Origin: Candidatus Rifleibacteriota bacterium
Lineage (GTDB): Bacteria; Riflebacteria; Ozemobacteria; Ozemobacterales; Ozemobacteraceae
Assembly (NCBI GenBank): GCA_017526725.1
Contig: JAFXRA010000366.1
Span: 1 to 20,541, forward strand
Reading direction: 5' to 3'
DNA: 20,541 bases
Shown here: positions 8,151-14,638 of the stretch, piece after piece
Numbering within the stretch: the stretch's first letter is position 1
Layout: each line of letters opens with the position of its first letter
Notes under the pieces: generated by a model
Seen by the model: the letters and a program-made list of their open reading frames with translations, nothing else
Database searches by the model: none
What the model was told of the DNA's origin: nothing
Position numbers and translations under genes: made by a program

Positions 8151-8177
8151 TTTATACCCTCAAAAGATAACTGTCAA
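8151..8177 (-). promoter_or_regulatory. Probable sigma-70 type promoter for the M20 gene
   Basis: On the minus strand a perfect TTGACA (8172-8177) is followed after 15 nt by TATAAA (8151-8156). The spacer is shorter than the ideal 17, but both hexamers are near consensus and the M20 start codon is only about 24 bp downstream. This is the best promoter match on that strand in the gap. Confidence 0.5.
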
Positions 8178-8193
8178 CTCTATTAAGAGAGAA

Positions 8194-8246
8194 GTTTCGC
8201 TGTGATAGGATTGCGTTGGCAATCTGCGGGACGTTTCACTGTGGTA
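8194..8246. repeat. Direct repeat pair around a small hairpin
   Basis: Two near-identical 14-mers, GTTTCGCTGTGATA (8194-8207) and GTTTCACTGTGGTA (8233-8246), start 39 bp apart. Between them is a 6-bp perfect stem, GATTGC (8209-8214) with loop GTTG and GCAATC (8219-8224). Only two copies are present, and nothing ties them to a known element. Confidence 0.5.
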
Positions 8247-8255
8247 ATTGTAATA

Positions 8256-8584
8256 GGACAGTTGGACGTGAGACATCAAATTAGAGAGCAGAGATAAGAG
8301 TTAAAGAAATTAGGGGATTGTTTTTATTCTCAATAGTCTTCGGACTTATCTTTTTACTGTTTATTCAACTTCTCAAAAATCCCCCAGTCAGGCTTTAGCC
8401 TGACTTCCCCCTTTAATAAAGGGGCTTTGATGATTTTCCAATCAATCTTTGGTTGCTAGTAATTGTTGGTTATACAAGTAAACTTTCGTTTGCTAAACAT
8501 TCCTCTTATCTCTAAGCCCTGCTCTCTTATCTCTTTTAATAAAGAGACCGCGGAGGAGAATTGGGTCGAACAAGACAACTGTCC
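8256..8584. repeat. Long interrupted inverted repeat (possible MITE-like relic)
   Basis: The left side holds GGACAGTTG (8256-8264) and AGAGAGCAGAGATAAGAG (8283-8300). The right side holds their complements in mirrored order: CTCTTATCTCT (8503-8513), a 7-nt insertion, GCTCTCT (8521-8527), then CAACTGTCC (8576-8584). The arms enclose the REP-like palindromes at 8375-8437 and contain no open reading frame of note. Two matched blocks in mirrored order are unlikely by chance and suggest a small non-autonomous mobile element or a decayed composite of repeats. No target-site duplication was found. Confidence 0.5.
8375..8437. repeat. REP-like double palindrome
   Basis: Two adjacent palindromes: GTCAGGCTTTAGCCTGAC (8387-8404, 7-bp stem with TTTA loop) and CCCCTTTAATAAAGGGG (8408-8424). 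They are framed by AAAATC (8377-8382 region) on the left and GATTTT (8432-8437) on the right. Very similar CCCCCTTT-AAAGGGG sequences next to a TTTAGCC hairpin are common intergenic repeats in many bacterial genomes, so this is probably one dispersed copy rather than a gene-specific terminator. Confidence 0.6.
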
Positions 8585-8593
8585 GACTGAATT

Positions 8594-8681
8594 GTTATAA
8601 GAGTTAGGAGAATTCAAGGTTCGAATGGTTCGAATTGTTGGAAGGGTTAGAAGGGTCGGAAGAGTTAAAAGTGTTAGAAGT
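8594..8681. repeat. 9-nt tandem repeat, seven consecutive units
   Basis: From 8619 to 8681 there are seven back-to-back 9-nt units in perfect register, all fitting GTYNRAANN: GTTCGAATG, GTTCGAATT, GTTGGAAGG, GTTAGAAGG, GTCGGAAGA, GTTAAAAGT, GTTAGAAGT. Two related units (GTTATAAGA and GTTAGGAGA, 8594-8611) lie just before, set off by 7 nt. No convincing start codon with a ribosome site turns this into a gene. It lies about 100 bp upstream of the promoter of the HMGR fusion. Confidence 0.75.
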
Positions 8682-8690
8682 GCTGCCTAA

Positions 8691-8725
8691 TAACTGTTAA
8701 CCGATAACCGACAACTGATAGCCAA
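8691..8725. repeat. 7-nt tandem repeat, five units
   Basis: Five consecutive heptamers occupy 8691-8725: TAACTGT, TAACCGA, TAACCGA, CAACTGA, TAGCCAA. The unit length is the same as in the repeats at 14161-14238 and 14588-14615, although the unit sequence differs. Confidence 0.65.
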
Positions 8726-8727
8726 AT

Positions 8728-8751
8728 AGATTGTGAACGATTGCACAATCT
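8728..8751. promoter_or_regulatory. Perfect dyad upstream of the HMGR fusion promoter (possible operator)
   Basis: AGATTGTG (8728-8735) and CACAATCT (8744-8751) form a perfect 8-bp inverted repeat with an 8-nt centre. The dyad ends 34 bp before the -10 element at 8786, next to where the -35 region would be. It is not followed by T residues, so it does not look like a terminator. An operator for a dimeric regulator is an inference. Confidence 0.4.
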
Positions 8752-8782
8752 GCAAAAAATCTCAGCAAAACATGTAAAATTC

Positions 8783-8791
8783 TGATATAAT
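8783..8791 (+). promoter_or_regulatory. Extended -10 promoter for the HMGR fusion gene
   Basis: TGATATAAT fits TGnTATAAT exactly, with the -10 hexamer at 8786-8791. The -35 position (about 8763-8768) is poor, as is usual for extended -10 promoters. A ribosome site AGGAGT (8815-8820) follows, 12 nt before ATG 8833. Confidence 0.6.
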
Positions 8792-8832
8792 CTTATGCAA
8801 AAATTAATTAGCATAGGAGTTCAAAATTTCCC

Positions 8833-11800
8833 ATGTTTGGAGATACTCTGAAAATCCAGAATATCAGCGAAATAGCTGATTTAGATGCTATTATATTTGA
8901 ACAAGCTGGTAAAGTTTCAAAATTAAACTATCAACAGTTTGAAGAAAAATCACAAGAAATAGCAGACGTACTCAACAAAGTTGCCATAAATAGAGGCGAA
9001 AGAATCCTCATGGTAACTGAAAATCATCTATTTTGGATGCCTATTTTTATAGGTATAGCCAGTTCAGGTAAAATCGCTGTTCCGTTAGACGGAAACACAG
9101 CCATAGACAGATTCCAATCTATCTTAGCAGACAGCAACCCTGCTGTTATTATAATGATGCGCAAGTATTCACAGCGATTCAGCCAATACATTCCAGAAGA
9201 TTATAAACCTAAATTCATTTTCGAAGATGAATATGAAATATTAGTAAAAGGCAACAGCACATCACATGCTCCTGCAGACAGAGAAGTTAAACCTCATGAT
9301 ATAGCTGCTCTAATGTATACTTCTGGAACAACCGGCAGGCCAAAAGGAATTATGCTCAGCCATAGAGCCCTGATTGAATCTGCAAAGAATGCCAAAGACC
9401 TTGTCCATTGTGTTCCCAAAGACAAAATCGTCACAATATTGCCTTTCAGCCACGTTTTTGCATTAGTAGATTCTGGAATTACTCCTTTATACTGGCACTG
9501 CACCAACATACTCTGCAACACTCTTAATCCGGCAGAAATGTTTGGTCTAATTCTGAAATACCAGTCTAGATTCCTGCTTGCAGTTCCAAGACTCTGCGAT
9601 TTATTGGCTCTCTCTTTCATGCAGAATCCAGATTTTAAGCTGCCTCCAATAGACATCGTAGTTGGCGGTGCTGCTCCTAATCCAAAAACGATTATGTTCC
9701 TAGCCAGCAAAGGCGTTAAGATTGCTCAAGGGTTCGGTATGACTGAAACTGCAGCAGGCATTATTTTCAATGGTGGTGACTGTCCGCCAACATCTATTGG
9801 TAAACCTTTAGATGTTGTAAAAGTAAAAATCAATAATCCTGTTGACGGCGTCGGAGAACTATTGATTTCTTCACCCACATTGCTTTCTGGCATATACAAT
9901 CAGCCCGAATTAGACCAGACTCTATTTGAAGATGGTTTCTTCAAAACAGGCGATTTGGCTTCTATTGATGAACAGGGCAACATATATATCCGCGGCAGAG
10001 CCAAAGAAGTTATCATCTCTGGTTCTGGTGTAAATGTTTACCCTGATGAACTTGAATTAAGACTTGGCACTTTGAAATATGCTGAAGAATACTCTATTTT
10101 CGGTATAGTTCTTGATGGTCTTGAAGTTCCTGCATTTGCTTTTGTTCCTAGAAAAGGCGTATTTGAAGGCAAAGCCTCAGAAGACGTATTGAAGTTTGTT
10201 GAAGCTGATCTTAGAGCCAAAACTGAAGATTGGCCGGAACCAGAAAAAATCAGAAAGATTTTCATGCTTGGTTCTCCACTTCCACGTTCTGCCAGCACAA
10301 AAGTTAAACGCTTTGAATTAGCAGAAGCCTTAAGCGGAAAAGAACACAAACCGGCAGAAACCGGTCCAAAGCAGGAAGAAATAAGTTCTGCCCCAAGAAA
10401 TGAACAGCTCTTTGAAGCATTCAGACAAGAAATAGCCAGTTTCTTGAAAGCCGATTACAACAAGATTAAGCTTTCTACAAGACTAGACTCATTCATACAG
10501 CTTGATTCTCTTGGAATCATCGCTATGCTTCTTAAACTGGAAAAACGTTTCGGTATTTCCTTCAAAGAACTAATAGGCAGTTCAGTAGAAACCTTCGATG
10601 ACTTGTTCTCATTCTTAGCAACTAAGGTTGATACAAGCAAGATGTCAGAAGTTAACCGTTCTGAAACTGCTACAAGCGAAGATATGCCTCCGCTTCTTGA
10701 TTATTCATTAGAAGCCATTGAAGCAAGACAGAAATTCATAAGAAATTATACTGGAAATCAGAATTTCGCTCTTCCAAAACCAGATGACCCAGAAGCATAC
10801 AGCGGCAACATAGAAGGTTTTGCTGGTTTCGTAACTTTACCAATCGGTATTTGCGGTCCTCTTAAAGTTAAAGGGGAACATGCAGAAGGCGATTTCTATG
10901 TTCCACTGGCTACAACAGAAGGCGCACTAGTTTCTTCAGTAGCACGCGGCTGTCAGATTATTACAATGTCTGGCGGTGCAGAAGTTCGCATACTCGAAGA
11001 TAGTTTGATAAGAACTCCAGTATTTGAATTTGCTACCCTTTCAGACTTAGAAAAATTCTCTGAATGGATAATCAACAACTTTGCAAGCATCAAAAAGGCT
11101 GCTGATGCAACTACAAAGTTCGGCAAACTTCTAACCATCGAACAGTATCCTATAGGAACCCAGCTTGTATTAAGACTAGTCTACTCAACAGGTGACGCTT
11201 CTGGTCAGAACATGACAACAATAGCTACTAGAGCAGCAATAGACTATATTCTTAATGCCTATAATGGTTCTATTTATGACTGGTTCCTAGAATCCAATCT
11301 TTCTGGCGATAAGAAAGTCAACTCAGTTAACTTCACTAGAAACCGCGGAAAGAAAGTTGTTGCCGTAGTAAGAATACCTGCAGAAATCGTTAAACAGTTC
11401 CTGCACACTACTCCTGAAAGAATCATAAGACTTGGCGAACTAACCATGATTACTTCTTTACAGGCTCATTCATTTGGTGTTCAGGCACATTACGCCAATA
11501 TGCTAGCAGCAGTATACATTGCAACTGGTCAAGACCCGGCTTGTGTAGCTGAATCTGCTTGTGGCGTTACCTATATGAAGCTTATAGACGGAGCTTTGCA
11601 GATAAGCGTAACTTTACCAGACATTATGGTAGGTACTGTAGGCGGCGGAACCAGACTTCCAACCCAAAAGAAATGCTTAGAAATAATGCAGTGTGCTGGT
11701 CCAGGCAAAGCTAAGAAACTTGCAGAAATACTTGCTGCAACAGTTCTTGCTGGTGAAATATCAATCACAGGTGCCATGGCATCAGATGAGTTTACCAACG

Positions 11801-11850
11801 CCCATGCAAAATACGGCAGAAACGGTGGTTTAAACAAAAAGGAAGCTTAA
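8833..11850 (+). CDS. Acyl-adenylating enzyme / acyl carrier / HMG-CoA reductase fusion
   Basis: A 1005-aa three-domain protein. Residues about 1-500 are an acyl-CoA synthetase-type adenylation domain with YTSGTTGRPKG (162-172), GFGMTE (300-305), TGDLA (372-376), GRAKE (388-392) and the C-terminal lysine motif PRSASTKVKR (K490). Residues about 528-600 are an acyl carrier domain with DSL and phosphopantetheine serine S559. Residues about 610-1005 are HMG-CoA reductase, with E696 in ATTEGALV, GDASGQNM (787-794), K827 in GDKK, D901 in GQDPA, VGGGTRL near 939 and H991 in NAHAKYGRN; all four catalytic residues are kept. HMGR normally makes mevalonate from HMG-CoA with NAD(P)H. The fusion suggests that an acid is activated, loaded on the carrier and reduced in cis, an arrangement like carboxylic acid reductase with a different reductase. 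No other mevalonate gene is nearby. Single-gene unit with its own promoter and terminators. Confidence 0.93.
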   Translation: MFGDTLKIQNISEIADLDAIIFEQAGKVSKLNYQQFEEKSQEIADVLNKVAINRGERILMVTENHLFWMPIFIGIASSGKIAVPLDGNTAIDRFQSILADSNPAVIIMMRKYSQRFSQYIPEDYKPKFIFEDEYEILVKGNSTSHAPADREVKPHDIAALMYTSGTTGRPKGIMLSHRALIESAKNAKDLVHCVPKDKIVTILPFSHVFALVDSGITPLYWHCTNILCNTLNPAEMFGLILKYQSRFLLAVPRLCDLLALSFMQNPDFKLPPIDIVVGGAAPNPKTIMFLASKGVKIAQGFGMTETAAGIIFNGGDCPPTSIGKPLDVVKVKINNPVDGVGELLISSPTLLSGIYNQPELDQTLFEDGFFKTGDLASIDEQGNIYIRGRAKEVIISGSGVNVYPDELELRLGTLKYAEEYSIFGIVLDGLEVPAFAFVPRKGVFEGKASEDVLKFVEADLRAKTEDWPEPEKIRKIFMLGSPLPRSASTKVKRFELAEALSGKEHKPAETGPKQEEISSAPRNEQLFEAFRQEIASFLKADYNKIKLSTRLDSFIQLDSLGIIAMLLKLEKRFGISFKELIGSSVETFDDLFSFLATKVDTSKMSEVNRSETATSEDMPPLLDYSLEAIEARQKFIRNYTGNQNFALPKPDDPEAYSGNIEGFAGFVTLPIGICGPLKVKGEHAEGDFYVPLATTEGALVSSVARGCQIITMSGGAEVRILEDSLIRTPVFEFATLSDLEKFSEWIINNFASIKKAADATTKFGKLLTIEQYPIGTQLVLRLVYSTGDASGQNMTTIATRAAIDYILNAYNGSIYDWFLESNLSGDKKVNSVNFTRNRGKKVVAVVRIPAEIVKQFLHTTPERIIRLGELTMITSLQAHSFGVQAHYANMLAAVYIATGQDPACVAESACGVTYMKLIDGALQISVTLPDIMVGTVGGGTRLPTQKKCLEIMQCAGPGKAKKLAEILAATVLAGEISITGAMASDEFTNAHAKYGRNGGLNKKEA

Positions 11851-11878
11851 AAAAACTTCCAAAAAGATAAAAAAAGTC

Positions 11879-11914
11879 AAAAACTCAAAGTTTCATATGA
11901 AACTTTGAGTTTTT
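11879..11914. terminator. Perfect 36-bp palindromic terminator after the HMGR fusion
   Basis: An 18-bp arm (11879-11896) is followed at once by its exact complement (11897-11914), ending in TTTTT and then a T-rich stretch. It starts 29 bp after the HMGR fusion stop. A-rich and T-rich ends allow it to work in both directions. Confidence 0.85.
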
Positions 11915-11947
11915 CTTTGTTTAAAAAAATTTTGGAAAAATCTACAA

Positions 11948-11983
11948 AAAAAAGATGGTCAATAATCATTGACCATCTTTTTT
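11948..11983. terminator. Second bidirectional terminator in the convergent gap
   Basis: A 16-bp arm (11948-11963), an AATC loop and the exact complement (11968-11983) form a strong hairpin with A-run and T-run flanks. It stands 24 bp beyond the stop of the minus-strand gene at 12007 and probably ends that transcript, while backing up the first terminator for the plus-strand gene. Confidence 0.85.
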
Positions 11984-12006
11984 AAACTTAGTTGTCTGCT
12001 TACTGA

Positions 12007-13380
12007 TTATTTTTTATCTGCTATAACCTTAGGATTAACTAAATAAAAATCATCAGTTATTTTAACTAATGGATTCAGACTCCATTTTGTTCTGTAATTC
12101 TTTGAAGAACATTCAAAAGTAACATAGAGATTTTCACCGTCATATTCCAAATCTTCTGCACCAGCAGCTAATTTAACAGTTTCAATCCAATTCTTTCCAT
12201 CTTTAAGTTCCCAAGCTTCTACAATATAAGACTTTGATTGCCCTTCCGGCTTATATTTAATGGTTTCACTATCCTTTTTTAATGGATTATCATAAATAGC
12301 CAATTTTGAGTTTGTAGCACCATAAGAAACAGTTAAAGCAGCATAATCACCGCAAATTGCCATACCTTGGACAGATTCACGCATTGCGATTACAGCATCT
12401 GGTTTATGAACAGTTTCTGTATCATCACCATCTTTGTAAGTATATTCAACTGTTGAAGTCGGATAACCGTCAGAATCAACTAGATAGCCAGCAATCCAGT
12501 TATTTCTGCCAAAAATTTTATGATGTTTTATAGGTTTATAGTTGCTGCCTTTTGTAAAGTCACCAACCCAAATGTATTTACCATCAAAACTTACAAAGCT
12601 TGCTTTACTATCAACAGAATATGTCTTAACAGCTGTCAAATCTTTACCAGGCAATTTATCCATGCTGTCAGGAAGACCAGAAACAGCACTAGCTTTGGTT
12701 TTATTATCGCTAATGAAATCTATGATTTCTTGAACTTCAAAGCCGAAAATAGTTCCGCCGGAAGCAACCCACAAATACTTTCCTGCAACAGCAATACCAC
12801 CAGCATGACCAGTGTAGGCTTTTCCATTTGATTTATACAAAGCAAAACGTTTTACAGCTTTTTGAGTTTGCCTGTCTACAACTAATATCTGAGATGGCTG
12901 ATCGCTATTTTTAGGGTAATAAGATAAAAGAACATATCTACAATTAACGCCTTCTGCCTGCTGATTTGCATCCATTACGGTTTCTGGTAGATATGCAATA
13001 CCCTGACAAACCATTTCTTTACTGTCATGACCTGGCAGGAAAATTGATTCAACAATATAATCAGCATCTTTCTTCTTTGCTAAAGAAGTAATAGCTCCTG
13101 ATACTTTTTCATATCCTTTAACAACAGTATTTTTAACTGTTGATGCACCCTTTTTGGCTGCTTTTGCACCTTTTTTAAGTATACCACCTACTTTAGACCA
13201 GAAACCTTTCTTTTCTGTAGTTTCTTCTTTATTAGAAACCTTAGTATCATTAGTTTTTTCTGTAATTTCTATAGTATCTGAATCTTCATCAAAAGGAGAA
13301 GCATAACAGGTTCCACAATAACCATTCAAAAGCATTAAGGCAGCTAGAACAAGAACTGACTTAGATAAATTTCTTTTCAT
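12007..13380 (-). CDS. Secreted propeller-like protein with a cationic amphipathic segment; function unknown
   Basis: I do not recognise this 457-aa protein. It has a Sec signal peptide (MKRNLSKSVLVLAALMLLNG, cleavage probably after CYA near residue 27). An acidic, Thr/Glu-rich linker follows (28-58), then a Lys/Gly/Ala-rich amphipathic stretch (59-104, starting GFWSKVGGILKKGAKAAKK), and then a larger beta-rich domain (about 108-457). That domain has propeller-like phrases (GGIAVAGKYLWVASGGTIFG, FVSFDGKYIWVGDFT, VQGMAICGDYAALTVSYG, AEDLEYDGENLYVTF), each resembling one blade. Cysteines are few. The ATG is preceded by AGGAG about 7 nt upstream, and a TATAAT lies at 13404-13409 on the same strand. 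It stands alone between a shared terminator and the end of rsmE. Likely periplasmic or exported. Confidence 0.8.
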   Translation of the reverse strand: MKRNLSKSVLVLAALMLLNGYCGTCYASPFDEDSDTIEITEKTNDTKVSNKEETTEKKGFWSKVGGILKKGAKAAKKGASTVKNTVVKGYEKVSGAITSLAKKKDADYIVESIFLPGHDSKEMVCQGIAYLPETVMDANQQAEGVNCRYVLLSYYPKNSDQPSQILVVDRQTQKAVKRFALYKSNGKAYTGHAGGIAVAGKYLWVASGGTIFGFEVQEIIDFISDNKTKASAVSGLPDSMDKLPGKDLTAVKTYSVDSKASFVSFDGKYIWVGDFTKGSNYKPIKHHKIFGRNNWIAGYLVDSDGYPTSTVEYTYKDGDDTETVHKPDAVIAMRESVQGMAICGDYAALTVSYGATNSKLAIYDNPLKKDSETIKYKPEGQSKSYIVEAWELKDGKNWIETVKLAAGAEDLEYDGENLYVTFECSSKNYRTKWSLNPLVKITDDFYLVNPKVIADKK

Positions 13381-13403
13381 AATATTCTCCTATTACTATA
13401 AAT

Positions 13404-13409
13404 ATTATA
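13404..13409 (-). promoter_or_regulatory. Candidate -10 element for the secreted propeller-like gene
   Basis: A perfect TATAAT on the minus strand lies 24 bp before the start codon at 13380. The expected -35 position (about 13427-13432) reads AAACTA on that strand and is weak, so this is a moderate match only. Confidence 0.4.
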
Positions 13410-13450
13410 CTGTTTTTTTAGAGTTTTAGTTTATTTTTTCTATGTACAAT

Positions 13451-14155
13451 TCAAAACCAATAAGAAGAAAGAATGTTGGCAAGAGCAGCTATAGGTGCTG
13501 TATCCATTCTAAAAAGCCGTTTGCCTAGCCAAATAGTTTTCCAGCCAGAATCTTTAAAGAAGTTCACTTCAGAATCAGAAAAGCCGCCTTCTGGTCCAGA
13601 TACAACCCATATTTCCTTTATATCTGAAAAGATATTTTTTAAACCCGAAACAGAATAATCTAAATTTTCTTCATATAAAAAAAGCGGGAGTGTACTATCA
13701 TCCGGCTTAGGAATATTAACTAGTTTTAATGGAGCCGTAATTTCAGGTAACAAACAGCCGCCGCACTGTATCATTGCTGTTTCAGCAATTTTTTGCCAGC
13801 GTTCCAACTTATTTTCACTAGCTTCTTTAACTATACAATGCTCAGAAATCAAGGGAACTATTTTTCTAACCCCCATTTCTACAGCTTTTTCAATAACCCA
13901 TTCTAATCTATCGCCTTTGGAAAGTGCGACAAATAATGTTACATCTATATCTGGTTCTCTATCAGGCTCATACCAGGATACTACAGAATATTTTCCATCT
14001 TTTTCCAAGACAGCTTCTGCTTCTTTGCCGCAGCCGTCGGTAATAACAAATTTATCACCAGGTCTTAATCTTAAAACCCGTTCTAATCTGTGACGATTGT
14101 CTTTGTTTAAAGAACCATTTGGCTCGGTTTCTATTATTCTACAGTGTGGAACCAT
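13451..14155 (-). CDS. rsmE: 16S rRNA (uracil-1498-N3)-methyltransferase RsmE
   Basis: RsmE is a SPOUT-class enzyme that uses S-adenosylmethionine to methylate N3 of U1498 in 16S rRNA. The 234-aa length and motif order fit the family: an N-terminal PUA-like part (HRLERVLRLRPGDKFVITDG), ALSKGDRLEWVIEKAVEMGV, a central IVPLISEHCIV and KLERWQKIAETAMIQCGG, then the SAM-binding knot VSGPEGGFSDSEV and LGKRLFRMDTAPIAAL. In the last motif RMDTA stands where R-ETA is usual, a mild change. The start codon directly follows heptanucleotide repeats, and the region before it on the coding strand (CACCTTAAAC) has no Shine-Dalgarno match, unlike its neighbours. rsfS lies upstream on the same strand, 71 bp away, so the two may be co-transcribed. 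Confidence 0.93.
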   Translation of the reverse strand: MVPHCRIIETEPNGSLNKDNRHRLERVLRLRPGDKFVITDGCGKEAEAVLEKDGKYSVVSWYEPDREPDIDVTLFVALSKGDRLEWVIEKAVEMGVRKIVPLISEHCIVKEASENKLERWQKIAETAMIQCGGCLLPEITAPLKLVNIPKPDDSTLPLFLYEENLDYSVSGLKNIFSDIKEIWVVSGPEGGFSDSEVNFFKDSGWKTIWLGKRLFRMDTAPIAALANILSSYWF

Positions 14156-14160
14156 GTTTA

Positions 14161-14238
14161 AGGTGAAAGGTAAAAGGTGAAAGGTGAAATTTCAGATTTC
14201 AGATTTCAGATTTCAGTTTTCAGATTTCAGATTTCAAC
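14161..14238. repeat. Heptanucleotide tandem repeats between rsfS and rsmE
   Basis: Two adjacent 7-nt families fill the gap. AGGTGAA runs for four units (14161-14188, one reading AGGTAAA). After one A, TTTCAGA runs for seven units (14190-14238, with one TTTCAGT and a last TTTCAAC). The register is exact throughout each run. The second array extends into rsfS and supplies its stop codon and last codons; the first ends 5 bp from the rsmE start codon. Confidence 0.9.
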
Positions 14239-14565
14239 TCGTTCAGCGTCTTCCCAAAGTTCTTCCAACCCATAGAACTTTCTGGCATTAGGTTGGAATA
14301 CATGTAAAACAAAATCGCCGCCATCTATTAACAGCCAGTTAGCCTGAGGATCGTTTTCTGTCTTCAAACCTTCTTCTGGTTTTTTCAAAAGCTTACCGAC
14401 AGCATCGGCTAAAGTCTGAGCATGAGTAGTAGAATTGCCGGTTGCAATTATAAAGAAATCTGTGTAGTTAACGAGCTTTCTAACATCTAATACTACAAGA
14501 TTTTCTGCCTTTTTATCCTGTAAAGTTTCTATAACTATTTTTATCAATTCTGGTATTTCGGACAT
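14227..14565 (-). CDS. rsfS: Ribosome silencing factor RsfS
   Basis: RsfS binds ribosomal protein L14 (uL14) on the large subunit and blocks subunit joining, which lowers translation in stationary phase. The 112-aa length and sequence are typical: KKAENLVVLDVRKLVNYTDF, FIIATGNSTTHAQTLADAVG, NWLLIDGGDFVLHVFQPNAR and FYGLEELWEDAERVE. AAGG about 9 nt before the ATG serves as ribosome site. The final Glu-Ile codons and the TGA fall within the TTTCAGA heptamer array, so the C-terminal end may have been set by repeat expansion. Together with rsmE downstream it forms a small translation-related pair. Confidence 0.93.
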   Translation of the reverse strand: MSEIPELIKIVIETLQDKKAENLVVLDVRKLVNYTDFFIIATGNSTTHAQTLADAVGKLLKKPEEGLKTENDPQANWLLIDGGDFVLHVFQPNARKFYGLEELWEDAERVEI

Positions 14566-14587
14566 TTAGATTAACCTTTATATTTCA

Positions 14588-14615
14588 GCTATAAGCTATA
14601 AGCTGTAAGTTCTAA
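14588..14615. repeat. 7-nt tandem repeat upstream of rsfS
   Basis: Four consecutive heptamers: GCTATAA, GCTATAA, GCTGTAA, GTTCTAA. They lie in the 73-bp gap between the rsfS start and the end of the OFOR gamma-like gene. Confidence 0.65.
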
Positions 14616-14638
14616 GAAAGAAGTCTCTGTCTTTTGTC

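Noticed and set aside
8194..8246. CRISPR-like or riboswitch element from the repeated GTTTC-CTGTG motif
   Set aside because: There are only two copies, and the hairpin between them is short. The pieces match no riboswitch core that I know.
8335..8355. UUCG tetraloop hairpin followed by T-rich sequence as an intrinsic terminator
   Set aside because: The stem is only 4 bp (AGTC/GACT), and there is no gene end near it on that strand.
8408..8424. Gene-specific terminator at the CCCCTTTA/TAAAGGGG palindrome
   Set aside because: It lies between divergent genes, lacks a T-run, and resembles widely dispersed intergenic repeats.
8619..8690. Small gene encoding a Val-Arg-rich repeat peptide in the 9-nt array
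   Set aside because: The frame is open only because 9 is a multiple of 3. There is no ribosome site, and the upstream units fall out of frame.
14161..14238. CRISPR array
   Set aside because: Units of 7 nt directly abut one another with no spacers, and no cas gene is present.
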